NCBI RefSeq assembly: GCF_029835735.1
Contig: NZ_JAOEAL010000001.1
Span: 868,001-932,000, forward strand
Reading direction: 5' to 3'
From: Shewanella sp. GD04112
GTDB lineage: Bacteria > Pseudomonadota > Gammaproteobacteria > Enterobacterales > Shewanellaceae
Length of the DNA stretch: 64,000 nucleotides
A program made the translations under genes and the position numbers. The notes under the pieces are model-generated. The model was given only the letters and a program-made list of their open reading frames with translations. It was not told where the DNA came from and searched no databases. Shown piece after piece: positions 26,907 through 35,343 of this stretch (its first letter is position 1; the number at the start of each line of letters is the position of its first letter).

Positions 26907-27008
26907 TGTGATGGTGCATTTAGTATCAAAATACCAATTCGAGTGCATTTAAAAATGCTGGAATATCACCGAGTTTTATTAAGCTCGGTTGGATAGGAGT
27001 AAATCCAT

Positions 27009-27033
27009 TTAAAATCAATTGAATGAATTGATT
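27009..27033 (-). terminator. AT-rich stem-loop at the end of panE
   Basis: AATCAATT (27013-27020) and AATTGATT (27026-27033) flank five bases and overlap the panE stop; on the minus strand a short T run follows. The stem is weak, so this is a tentative terminator. Confidence 0.45.
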
Positions 27034-28012
27034 AAGCTTGTGGCGTTATTGCCGACAACTGTTTAATGGCTTGGCACATTTGGGCATTGGTGGTTGCACT
27101 TAAACCGTGCGCGCTGGCGCGGTCGCAAATATAACCATTAATTTGTTCAATTTCAGTTGGCCTATGGTGTGCTACATCTTGGTGCATCGACGAGAAATTC
27201 GCAGCTGTGAGTTCAATCACCCGGTACACGCGCTCCCCAAGCATTTGTCTATCCAGCGCTATGCCATCGTGGGCGGCAACCTCGACCAGCTCATCTAAGA
27301 TACTGGTTATGGTTTGGGTCAATTCTGCCTGAGCCAAGGTGCCATTGGGGCATTGATGCAGGGCAGTCAGGGGATTAATCGCGGCGTTTACCGCAAGCTT
27401 TTGCCAAAGACTCGGGATAATTGCCTCAACCCATTCACTGTTTGGGATAGCGTTGAGCAGCCCATCTCGCAGTGCTTGTGGTAATGCGGGACCGGTAAAA
27501 TGGCCAAACTGGGTCAAGCCTTGGCCAGTTTGTTTGACTTGCCAGCGGGACTGTCGCAGCACGCCCTGGGAGGTGGTACCAAGGCTTAAGCCGCGACCCT
27601 GTAATTTGGGCGCGAGAGCCAAGTGTGGACCCATGCCATTATGCAATAACAGGATATGACACTGGGGCGAGAGTTGGTCGAGTAAAGGGCTAATAGCATC
27701 AACGACTTGATAAGCCTTAACGCACACAATTAGCAGCTTAACCTGCTGTAAGCCTGTGCTGTCAAAACTAACTTTAGGCACTCGGTATGACACTGAATCG
27801 GTATCAGCATCCGTTGATGGCAGAGGGCAAAACACAAGGTCTTGCCAATCCGTCGCCTCAGAAGTGGATACTGATTCACGCGCTATCAGGCCTACGGCTA
27901 ATCCCGCCGAATGCAGTTGATGGCAAATCAATTGCCCTACGGCTCCAGCCCCTAAAATCGCAATATCGGTGATTTGAGGCTCCATAACGGATGACACATC
28001 TTGGCCGAACAT
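27032..28012 (-). CDS. panE: 2-dehydropantoate 2-reductase family protein
   Basis: A 326-residue ketopantoate-reductase-like protein. An N-terminal Rossmann motif AILGAGAVGQLICHQL (about 18-33) binds NADPH; the middle has KLLIVCVKAYQVVDAI and LLHNGMG, and the C-terminal domain has WQKLAVNAAINPLTAL with the conserved lysine and asparagine. PanE makes pantoate for coenzyme A. The ATG is coupled to the vanZ stop (TAATG) and AGGAAG precedes it. Some paralogues in this family have other substrates, so the gene symbol is likely but not certain. Confidence 0.85.
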   Translation of the reverse strand: MFGQDVSSVMEPQITDIAILGAGAVGQLICHQLHSAGLAVGLIARESVSTSEATDWQDLVFCPLPSTDADTDSVSYRVPKVSFDSTGLQQVKLLIVCVKAYQVVDAISPLLDQLSPQCHILLLHNGMGPHLALAPKLQGRGLSLGTTSQGVLRQSRWQVKQTGQGLTQFGHFTGPALPQALRDGLLNAIPNSEWVEAIIPSLWQKLAVNAAINPLTALHQCPNGTLAQAELTQTITSILDELVEVAAHDGIALDRQMLGERVYRVIELTAANFSSMHQDVAHHRPTEIEQINGYICDRASAHGLSATTNAQMCQAIKQLSAITPQA

Positions 28013-28374
28013 TATTCTTCCTTGAGTTGGGCGGCGCTAAAGTATTTTCGATAGGCCCAAAGACAGAAGTAAAACAAAGCGATACCAGCAAAGTCCGCTA
28101 ACACATCGCCCACAGAGGCGCTGCGATAGGGTAAACGCGATTGCACTAGTTCAATCAAAATCGCGTAGGCGGCAAGCACCAGCGAGAGCCAGTACCACTT
28201 AGGGCGAAAGGCGAGAAAGGTCAGATAAGAGAGACAGAAGAAGCTCCCAAGATGGCCTACCTTATCGATATTGGGGATACTTTGCGAATAGGTTGGTCTG
28301 GAAAACACCAGATAACTGATCACGACAAAGGCTACGGCTAAAGCCAATTTGAATAGGGTGTTTTTAGTTATCAC
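28012..28374 (-). CDS. VanZ-like membrane protein
   Basis: A 120-residue protein with four hydrophobic helices. The VanZ-like hallmark is NIDKVGHLGSFFCLSYLTFLAF, followed by AYAILIELVQSRLPYRSASVGDVLADFAGI, where the ExxQ and DxxAN-like positions are conserved. VanZ was named for low-level teicoplanin resistance, but most homologues have unknown roles. The start is GTG. Its stop is shared with the panE start, so the two are cotranscribed. Confidence 0.82.
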   Translation of the reverse strand: MITKNTLFKLALAVAFVVISYLVFSRPTYSQSIPNIDKVGHLGSFFCLSYLTFLAFRPKWYWLSLVLAAYAILIELVQSRLPYRSASVGDVLADFAGIALFYFCLWAYRKYFSAAQLKEE

Positions 28375-28536
28375 AAATACAATTTGATTATCTTAGTGTG
28401 ACGCCATAATAGGAAAATGTGCCGCCAAAGTCATCCATAACCCGAGTTTTATCTTGCTTGGGTAAAGTTAACCTTCAACTTGGGGGAGGGAGTCGGTAAA
28501 CTATGGGCATTTACAATCACCTAAGGGGCGGCAACT

Positions 28537-29022
28537 ATGCCTTCATTTGATATTGTGTCTGAAGTGGATGAGGTTGAATTACGTAACGCGGTCGAAAACT
28601 CCCGCCGTGAAGTCAGCAGCCGATTCGATTTTCGTGGTAAAGATGCCAGCATCGAATATAAAGATCATGTGGTGACTCTCACCGCGGAAGATGATTTTCA
28701 GTGCAAGCAGTTGGTCGATATTCTGCGTACCCAATTGAGCAAGCGTAACGTTGAGCCTTCGACTATGGATGTCGACGAAAAGTCGGTTCACAGTGGCAAA
28801 ACCTTCTCCCTGAAAGTGCGCTTTAAGCAGGGGATCGAGACGGATATCGCCAAGAAAATCGTTAAGATGGTCAAAGATAGCAAGATTAAAGTGCAATCTC
28901 AGATCCAAGGCGACACAGTGCGTGTAACGGGTAAAGCCCGCGATGATTTACAAGCTGTGATGGCGTTAGTGCGTCAAGCGGATCTTGGTCAGCCTTTCCA
29001 GTTCAATAACTTCCGCGATTAA
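28537..29022 (+). CDS. yajQ: YajQ family nucleotide-binding protein
   Basis: A 161-residue cytosolic protein with two ferredoxin-like halves, the normal length for YajQ (DUF520). It starts MPSFDIVSEVDEVELRNAVENSRREVSSRFDFRG-like in full and ends QADLGQPFQFNNFRD, which are family signatures. YajQ proteins bind nucleotides, and the Xanthomonas homologue binds c-di-GMP; the role here is open. AGGGG lies eight bases before the ATG. Single gene with a strong terminator. Confidence 0.92.
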   Translation: MPSFDIVSEVDEVELRNAVENSRREVSSRFDFRGKDASIEYKDHVVTLTAEDDFQCKQLVDILRTQLSKRNVEPSTMDVDEKSVHSGKTFSLKVRFKQGIETDIAKKIVKMVKDSKIKVQSQIQGDTVRVTGKARDDLQAVMALVRQADLGQPFQFNNFRD

Positions 29023-29078
29023 TCGCAAAGCCTAGCCAGCATGTGATTCACCTAGAGTCAGTGTGCTGATAGACATTC

Positions 29079-29114
29079 AAAAGCCCCTCGCTATCAAAGG
29101 CGAGGGGCTTTTTT
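29079..29114. terminator. Bidirectional terminator yajQ / ampG
   Basis: AAGCCCCTCG (29081-29090) and CGAGGGGCTT (29101-29110) pair across ten bases, flanked by A and T runs. It overlaps the stop codon of ampG. Confidence 0.9.
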
Positions 29115-30510
29115 ATTGCTTAGATTCGGCGTTGTCTTTGCTGACATGGGGTACGTATCTATTCACTAAATGAATAAGCAGTAACACGGGAAAACCAATC
29201 ACACTGGCGGCGACAAAGAAGTTTACATAGCCATAGGCATCGACATAGGCGCCCGAGAAGCCAGCAATAAACTTAGGGAAGAGCAACATAATCGAGGAGA
29301 GCAGCGCATATTGGGTCGCACTGTAGCCGCTGCTGGTGAGGCTCGAGAGGTAAGCGATAAAGGCGGCGGTGGCAATACCGGCGCTAAAGTTATCGATCGA
29401 GATCGCAAAGGTTAAAAATTGGACGTTGTAACTAATCATCGCCTGCCAAGCAAATAGCAAATTGGTGACAGCGACCAAGAGGGCGCCAAGGAATAAAATC
29501 TTCATGGTGCCGAAGCGGGCTAATAGGATACCGCCAAAGGCTGCGCCAACTAAGGTCATGATAAGGCCATAGATCTTACTCAGATAAGCAATTTCTTCTT
29601 TGCTAAATCCCATGTCCACGTAGAACACGTTGGCCATAATCCCCATTACGATATCCGAAATGCGATAGCAAGAAATCAGCAAAAGAATCAAAATGGCGCT
29701 ACGGCCATAGCGGTTAAAAAAGTCAATAAAGGGCAGTATGCTGGCGGTATAAATCCATGAGAGACTCGCCGCAACGGGCTTGGGATAACGCTCGCTCAAG
29801 CGTTGTTTTACCGCTAATTCGGTCTCATCGGCGGCGCGGGTATCGACCTGTGGCTCGCGGCTAAAAAGCGTTGTTAACACCCCGACAAACATCAGTCCTG
29901 CCATCACCAAATAGGAAGTTTGCCAAGCGAGCAGGTTATATTCGGTATTGCCTGGCTCAACCCAAGCGGCGATGCTGAGCGCACCAGCGGTCGCCACAAT
30001 CATGGCGCTGCGATAGCCCACCTGATAGGCGGCAGCAAGCGCGGCCTGCATTTTTTCGGGGGCAGATTCGATACGAAAGGCATCAATCACAATATCTTGG
30101 GTGGCGGATGCAAAGGCGACCATCAGGGCAAATACGGCCAAGCGTTCGAGATCTTGCAGTGGGTCGCTAAAGGACATACCCAAAATCGCGCCGACCAATA
30201 GCAGTTGGGCGAACAACATCCAACTGCGCCGACGACCTAAAAAGCGCGTCAGTATGGGCAGAGATAATCTGTCCACCAAGGGCGACCAGGCCCATTTGAA
30301 GGCATAAGCCAGCGCTATCCAACTGAAATACCCGATAGATGTACGGTCTACTCCTGCTTCCCGCAGCCAAAAAGACAAGGTTGAAAAGACCAACATTAAT
30401 GGCAGGCCAGCAGAAAAGCCGAGTAACAACAGTATCAACACGCGCTTATGGTAGTAAACGCTAAAGAATTCTAAGATGCGCCGATTTAAACCGATTACGA
30501 ACATAAGCAT
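29113..30510 (-). CDS. ampG: AmpG-type muropeptide permease (MFS)
   Basis: A 465-residue inner-membrane protein with about 12-14 helices. It matches AmpG: LLLLGFSAGLPLMLVFSTLSFWLREAGVDRTSIGYFSW at the start, then LGRRRSWMLFAQ and ATQDIVIDAFRIE in the middle. AmpG imports GlcNAc-anhydroMurNAc peptides for cell-wall recycling, which fits with mpl in this window. It is the last gene of a minus-strand run after yajG, a cyclophilin and a small unknown gene; E. coli also places ampG next to yajG. Confidence 0.9.
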   Translation of the reverse strand: MLMFVIGLNRRILEFFSVYYHKRVLILLLLGFSAGLPLMLVFSTLSFWLREAGVDRTSIGYFSWIALAYAFKWAWSPLVDRLSLPILTRFLGRRRSWMLFAQLLLVGAILGMSFSDPLQDLERLAVFALMVAFASATQDIVIDAFRIESAPEKMQAALAAAYQVGYRSAMIVATAGALSIAAWVEPGNTEYNLLAWQTSYLVMAGLMFVGVLTTLFSREPQVDTRAADETELAVKQRLSERYPKPVAASLSWIYTASILPFIDFFNRYGRSAILILLLISCYRISDIVMGIMANVFYVDMGFSKEEIAYLSKIYGLIMTLVGAAFGGILLARFGTMKILFLGALLVAVTNLLFAWQAMISYNVQFLTFAISIDNFSAGIATAAFIAYLSSLTSSGYSATQYALLSSIMLLFPKFIAGFSGAYVDAYGYVNFFVAASVIGFPVLLLIHLVNRYVPHVSKDNAESKQ

Positions 30511-30613
30511 GAGCCGAGGAGTCGAATCCGCCTAGCTTACGGGTAAGATGCGGTGGGATTCAAGGATTAATACGTATCCTTATGATGCTCGATGGGTTTC
30601 TGTGCGGCAGAGG

Positions 30614-30645
30614 GAAAATAAAAAGACCCAGCAAGCTGAGTCTTT
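30614..30645 (-). terminator. Terminator of the small unknown gene
   Basis: On the minus strand AAAGACTCAG and CTGGGTCTTT pair (one G-U) across four bases, followed by a T-rich stretch, 15 bases after the stop. Confidence 0.8.
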
Positions 30646-30659
30646 AGAGAGTGTATTAC

Positions 30660-30980
30660 TCAAGGTCGAATACCAACGCACCCTGAGGGCATTTGGCCTC
30701 CTAAACTAAGGAAGTCGCAGCACGCATGCAACTGCTGACACAGGTACTGATTGCCGCGGATCACCCAGTCTGGCCACTTGTTAAAGCTATGGAGCAAATG
30801 CCAAAACACGGTTTCTGTTTCTGTTTGCGCTTCACTACTTGGAATGAGTAATTGCCATTCCTCGAGTGTGTCCCAAAGATAGAGCTGGACTTCATGGAAA
30901 TCGAGCTCGTCACTCAAAAATGCTTTACCATACATAGCAAGCTGGGGCGCTTTATTATCGATAAATTCTTCAATCGTCAC
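30660..30980 (-). CDS. Small conserved-looking protein of unknown function
   Basis: I do not recognise this 106-residue protein. It is acidic and soluble, rich in tryptophan and leucine (FHEVQLYLWDTLEEWQLL, VFWHLLHSFNKWPDWVIRG), with three cysteines near the C-terminus. The helical pattern suggests a small all-alpha domain. The gene is real: AAGGAGG lies five bases before a GTG start, and a terminator follows. It sits between the cyclophilin and ampG genes. Confidence 0.7.
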   Translation of the reverse strand: MTIEEFIDNKAPQLAMYGKAFLSDELDFHEVQLYLWDTLEEWQLLIPSSEAQTETETVFWHLLHSFNKWPDWVIRGNQYLCQQLHACCDFLSLGGQMPSGCVGIRP

Positions 30981-31049
30981 CCTTGCCTCCTTTCTGTTGC
31001 CTTTTGAGTATAGACAGAGGATTAGGGCTTTTGCTCAAATTTTTTTCGA

Positions 31050-31637
31050 TTATTTTTTCGGCAGTAATTTAGCTGTTTTCAATATGATAGGTGTTACTGG
31101 CACATCGGGCCAATTCAGTTTCGCATTGGTCGTGGTCTCGACCACGGCCATGGCTTCCAGCACTTGTTTGCCCTCAATCACTTCACCAAATACCGCATAA
31201 CCCCAACGACGTTTGGATGGATCCAGCTTAGTGTTATCCGCCACGTTGAAGTAAAACTGACGGGTAGCCGAATGAGGATCGTTGTCGCGCGCCATCGCAA
31301 TCGTGCCCATGCTGTTGGATAAGCCGTTGCCAGACTCGTTGAATATCGGCTTGCCTGCGGGTAACTCTTCTAATTGTGGGTTTAGTCCGCCACCTTGAAC
31401 GACAAAGTCACTGATAATACGGTGGAAAATCGTGTTGTTGTACTCGCCTTTGACCACATAGGTCAGAAAGTTATCAACGGTAATCGGTGCGCGGGTTCTA
31501 TCGAGTTCGACCACAATCTTACCTAGGCTGGTATCAAACTCGACTTGGGGATACAAGGTATCGGGTTGAATGTCGATTGCTGCCCAACTGCTATAGCTGG
31601 CACAGAGAACTAAGAGTGCAGATATCCAACGAAACAT
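31050..31637 (-). CDS. Periplasmic cyclophilin-type peptidyl-prolyl isomerase
   Basis: A 195-residue PPIase with a signal peptide (residues 1-19). The cyclophilin core holds VDNFLTYV, YNNTIFHRIISDFVVQGG (active-site arginine and glutamine), GTIAMARDND and WGYAVFGEVIEGKQVL. It resembles E. coli PpiA, which speeds proline isomerisation in periplasmic proteins. AAGGAAAT precedes the ATG. It lies 33 bases after yajG. Confidence 0.92.
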   Translation of the reverse strand: MFRWISALLVLCASYSSWAAIDIQPDTLYPQVEFDTSLGKIVVELDRTRAPITVDNFLTYVVKGEYNNTIFHRIISDFVVQGGGLNPQLEELPAGKPIFNESGNGLSNSMGTIAMARDNDPHSATRQFYFNVADNTKLDPSKRRWGYAVFGEVIEGKQVLEAMAVVETTTNAKLNWPDVPVTPIILKTAKLLPKK

Positions 31638-31670
31638 TATGATTTCCTTATTAATTATCGATTAGCACTA

Positions 31671-32237
31671 TTATTGTTGCAGGAACTGGTTTAACTCAGG
31701 GTCATTCAAAATTTCCCCAGTGAGTTGGCCGAGTAACTTGTTCATATCCAGCTCTAGAGTGGCAAAGTCTGGTGTTAACGGGCCTTTTAAAGTGCCCTTG
31801 GCTTTATAGCGTTTGACTAATTCTTGACTGGAATTGCGGGCTTGCACGGCAATCAGCACGCTGTGTTTGGCCTCATAACCGAAGGTCTTTTTGGTGACGT
31901 CCATTTGCAGTTCTTCTAACTGAACTTGCACAGAGTTGGTCGCGCTTGGGTCAATCTGGTAGCCCGCTTGGGTAAAACCGTTACGGAAAACTTCATCGAG
32001 CAATAATTTTGGTGGCTCACTCGGGCCGACGAGGCGAGTCTTAGTGCCTTCTTCGATAAAACGCGCCACGTACTCGACGTTACGGGTATCAATGGTATCC
32101 AATGAGATCTGTACGGGTCTGTTGGTCTGTTGGCTAATATCGGGAACCTGTGGGCTAAATGCCATATGAGTTGGATTTTGGCTCGCGCAGCCCACGAAGA
32201 GCAGGGGGAAAGTCAGCGTCAATAATAACTTTTTCAT
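31671..32237 (-). CDS. yajG: YajG family lipoprotein
   Basis: A 188-residue lipoprotein. The start at 32237 gives a clean type II signal (MKKLLLTLTFPLLFVGC), better than an in-frame ATG four codons upstream. The mature part carries ISLDTIDTRNVEYVARF and VLIAVQARNSSQELVKRYKAKG, as in YajG. Role unknown; the family is linked to ampG in E. coli. It leads the yajG-cyclophilin-unknown-ampG run. Confidence 0.85.
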   Translation of the reverse strand: MKKLLLTLTFPLLFVGCASQNPTHMAFSPQVPDISQQTNRPVQISLDTIDTRNVEYVARFIEEGTKTRLVGPSEPPKLLLDEVFRNGFTQAGYQIDPSATNSVQVQLEELQMDVTKKTFGYEAKHSVLIAVQARNSSQELVKRYKAKGTLKGPLTPDFATLELDMNKLLGQLTGEILNDPELNQFLQQ

Positions 32238-32373
32238 GGGGGATCTCATGCAAGTAAAAAGTGGCTACAGCATACCAGAAATCCCCCCCGTTACCACAAT
32301 GCACTCGGGTTCAGTCCTTATACAGGTGCAAAGGTTATGATGTGCCAACATCTGAATACTGAATTTAAACAAT

Positions 32374-32937
32374 ATGAAATACTTAACAATTAATACTTGG
32401 CTGTTGTCGTTCGCTCTGTTTAGCGGGGCGGTTGTGGGTAAGGCGAATGCCGGCGATTCTCCCCATGTGTTGGGTGGCAGCTTAGGCTATGGCACTCAAG
32501 AATTTGAAACTAAGAGCGGTAAATATGATGCGGGCGATACCTTCACCAGCGACTTGTATTACCGCTATATGCTTAACGACATCTTTGGCGTTGAAGTAGG
32601 GTATTTAACGGGTTCTGGTGGTGTGGCAAGTGCGCTCGTTAGTACGTTCAGCGAGATAAAAGATTTACGTTTCCAGGGTGTTAGAGCTACCGCCTACGGC
32701 GAATATGCGCTCTCCCGAGGTAATAGTCTGTACGCCAAACTCGGCGCTGCTTACACCCAAGTGAGTTATGAGATGGATAAGCAAGAGATGGATTCGGACG
32801 ATGTAGGCTTTTACGGCGCGGTCGGTTGGCAATATCGGTTTCAGTCGGGCTTTGGGTTAAACCTTGAATACCAATATGTGCCAATGAAAGAACTCGAGCT
32901 ACAAGGGGTTAACTTTGGCATGAGTTATCGTTTCTAA
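32374..32937 (+). CDS. Outer-membrane beta-barrel protein, OmpA/porin-like
   Basis: A 187-residue protein with a signal peptide (about 1-26) and eight predicted barrel strands of alternating hydrophobic and polar residues: LGGSLGYGTQEFET, SDLYYRYMLNDIFGVEVGYLTG, and the last strand GVNFGMSYRF, which ends in phenylalanine. This fits the small OmpX/OmpA-transmembrane type. Function unknown. The start has only a weak ribosome site. Confidence 0.85.
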   Translation: MKYLTINTWLLSFALFSGAVVGKANAGDSPHVLGGSLGYGTQEFETKSGKYDAGDTFTSDLYYRYMLNDIFGVEVGYLTGSGGVASALVSTFSEIKDLRFQGVRATAYGEYALSRGNSLYAKLGAAYTQVSYEMDKQEMDSDDVGFYGAVGWQYRFQSGFGLNLEYQYVPMKELELQGVNFGMSYRF

Positions 32938-32941
32938 CGAC

Positions 32942-32983
32942 TTAGGTTTACGGAATTAGGTTTACGGAATTAGGTTTACTGAG
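32942..32983. repeat. Three 14-bp direct tandem repeats
   Basis: TTAGGTTTACGGAA occurs at 32942 and 32956, and a third, altered copy (TTAGGTTTACTGAG) at 32970. The array starts five bases after the stop of the outer-membrane protein gene. Confidence 0.9.
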
Positions 32984-33021
32984 TCCTTCACTATCATGTA
33001 GCGGATAAGTTTGTGTCGATT

Positions 33022-33044
33022 AAGCGCCTTCGGGCGCTTTTTTT
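33022..33044 (+). terminator. Terminator after the outer-membrane protein gene
   Basis: AAGCGCC, TTCG tetraloop, GGCGCTT and a run of T. Confidence 0.9.
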
Positions 33045-33206
33045 ATGATCCGTAGGTGGGATTAAACCGAATTCTTGCCGGCAACAAAATCACAACAATT
33101 TGAGCTTGCACTCTTTTAATGCAATGGGCGACAGGTTAGAGTAAAAATTCAACATTAAATAAGAGAGCATAAATGCTCCTTCGACTGCACAAGCAAAGGC
33201 GAGTTT

Positions 33207-34238
33207 ATGTCTAGGATTATTACCCAAATCGCCCCCGACAGTTTAATCAATGCCAAAGGTCAGCCACATTTCGGCCATTTCGATGGCATAGTCGGTAGCT
33301 TAGGTTTAGCGGATTTTGCCTATTTCGATACCATGGACAAGCCCGCATCGGCCTGGGCAAAACGGTTCGATTTTAAGCAGTTCCAGTTTATTTCGATTAT
33401 CACGCCGCGCTACATCATTGGAATTGCACTGGCGGATATCGCTTATCTCGGGAGTGGTTTCTGTTATTTATATGACATTAAAAATAACAGCTTAACTCAA
33501 CAGGACTGGCTAAAACCCTTTGGGATTGGCTACCGGATGACGCCTTCACCCGCCAACGGGGTTGCCGCAATCGGCGGTAAAGGCGCTAGCGTGACCTTTA
33601 AGATCCAAGAGGGTAATTGGCATTTAGTCATTGATACTAAAAGCATTCAAGCCGATTTAACCCTGCATGCCTTACCCTTAAGTTTACCTATGGCCATGTG
33701 TAGCCCCACGGGATACAACGGCTGGACCTATACCCAAAAACACAATGGCTTATCGGTCAAAGGACAACTCACCATAGACCATGAACCGCAACCATTGAAT
33801 TTTGCCCTCGCAGGTTATGATTTTTCCGCGGGCTTTATGCGTCGAGATACCAGCTGGCGCTGGGCATCCATCAATACCCAAATTGATGAAGAGGTGATTG
33901 GATTAAATCTTGCTGCGGGTGTTAATGAAACCGGTGCCAATGAAAACGTGTTTTGGATCAATGGCGAGCGCCATTTACTCGGACCTGTGCAATTTGAGTT
34001 TGACCGTCATGGTCAGCAGGGCACAGATCTCTGGCGTATTCATAGTCACGATGGCCGCGTCGATTTAGAGTTTACGGCGCGAAATTGCCGCAGTGAGAAA
34101 CGCAATTTTATCTTGCTGAAGAGTAATTTCCGTCAATATCTGGGGCTTTTTAGCGGTTTTATCATTGACAACCAGGGGCGTAAATTCCAACTCAATAATG
34201 TGTTGGGATTGACCGAGGACCATTACGCCCGCTGGTAG
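33207..34238 (+). CDS. DUF2804 family protein
   Basis: A 343-residue soluble protein of the DUF2804 family, which is all-beta and thought to be akin to the lipocalin-like CrtC/AttH group. Signatures are GHFDG near the N-terminus, FQFISIITPRYIIGIALADIAYLGSGFCYLYD, and CSPTGYNGWTYTQKHNGLSVKGQL. A catalytic role is not established. It is followed after 44 bases by a fatty-acid hydroxylase, so the pair is likely an operon and may act on lipids. Confidence 0.85.
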   Translation: MSRIITQIAPDSLINAKGQPHFGHFDGIVGSLGLADFAYFDTMDKPASAWAKRFDFKQFQFISIITPRYIIGIALADIAYLGSGFCYLYDIKNNSLTQQDWLKPFGIGYRMTPSPANGVAAIGGKGASVTFKIQEGNWHLVIDTKSIQADLTLHALPLSLPMAMCSPTGYNGWTYTQKHNGLSVKGQLTIDHEPQPLNFALAGYDFSAGFMRRDTSWRWASINTQIDEEVIGLNLAAGVNETGANENVFWINGERHLLGPVQFEFDRHGQQGTDLWRIHSHDGRVDLEFTARNCRSEKRNFILLKSNFRQYLGLFSGFIIDNQGRKFQLNNVLGLTEDHYARW

Positions 34239-34282
34239 GCGATTTACGCTTTAATACAATAATAACAATAGGATAAGGGTAT

Positions 34283-35146
34283 ATGGATATCGCCGCGTTA
34301 ATCAATCATCCCGAGGTGTTGCTGCTGGTATTGGCTCCACTGTTTTTTGTCTGCATTTTGCTGGAATGGTATTTCGGCGACAGAAGACAAAAACTGCCAG
34401 TGAGTGCCCGTTACCACACGAAGGAAGTGCTGTGTAATTTTAGTCTCGCCGCCATGCACCAAGGGGCGGATATCCTCACGGGTTTGCTGATCGCTAAGTT
34501 GTACCTAGCGGTATTTGGTTGGAAATTATTCGATATTCAAATGGGGCCACTCAGCTTTGTGCTGCTAATGATTGCCCAAGATTTTTGCTATTACTGGTTC
34601 CACCGTGCGAGCCATAGAGTACGGTGGATGTGGGCGGCCCATGTGGTGCACCACAGCTCGGAAAATATGAACTTCAGCACCGCCTTTCGCCAGAGTTTGA
34701 TGTATCCCTTCGCTGGCATGTGGGTGTTTTGGTTGCCGCTGGTGATCTTAGGCTTCGACCCTAATTGGGTGGTTTTTGTGGTGCTATTGAACTTGGGATT
34801 GCAGTTTTTTGTGCATACCCAAGCGGTGAGAACACTTGGCCCCTTAGAATGGCTGTTTAATACGCCTTCCCACCACAGGGTGCACCATGGGCGTAATCCA
34901 CAATATATCGATAAAAATTACGCCGGTATTTTAATTATTTGGGACAAACTCTTCGGTACCTTTGTACCCGAGGGCGAGACAGTGATTTACGGGATCACTA
35001 AACCCGTCAACAGTTTCAATCCACTTAAAGTGACCTTTAGCGAATGGCGCGATATGTTCAGCGAGGTGACGGCGCGGGGGCTGACATTCTCGGAGCGCTG
35101 TAAAATCCTCTTCGCGCCTCCAGCCAGTCAGCAAAAGGATGAGTGA
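34283..35146 (+). CDS. Sterol desaturase / fatty-acid hydroxylase family protein
   Basis: A 287-residue membrane protein with about four helices and the di-iron histidine clusters of the family: HRASH, HVVHHSSE, and HRVHHGRNPQ, with an extra HTQ near the third helix. These enzymes use O2 to hydroxylate or desaturate lipids at the membrane. The substrate is unknown; bacterial members act on fatty acids, carotenoids or alkyl-glycerols. AGGATAAGG lies before the ATG. It follows the DUF2804 gene. Confidence 0.9.
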   Translation: MDIAALINHPEVLLLVLAPLFFVCILLEWYFGDRRQKLPVSARYHTKEVLCNFSLAAMHQGADILTGLLIAKLYLAVFGWKLFDIQMGPLSFVLLMIAQDFCYYWFHRASHRVRWMWAAHVVHHSSENMNFSTAFRQSLMYPFAGMWVFWLPLVILGFDPNWVVFVVLLNLGLQFFVHTQAVRTLGPLEWLFNTPSHHRVHHGRNPQYIDKNYAGILIIWDKLFGTFVPEGETVIYGITKPVNSFNPLKVTFSEWRDMFSEVTARGLTFSERCKILFAPPASQQKDE

Positions 35147-35343
35147 TTTAGCTCAATACGCGAATCAGCAGCGCTCAACGAGTGGTTAATCTTCACTAAA
35201 TAGTGCAAATGGCTAATAGGAGTCAGACCTTAGCCTTGCTAGCCTACTTTTCTTTTTTTGCAAATTTATAGATGAAAAAATGTACAGGCTCATGCTTTGG
35301 TGGTAATTTTTTGTACAAGGGATTCATCTGAGTAGGTTGCAGT

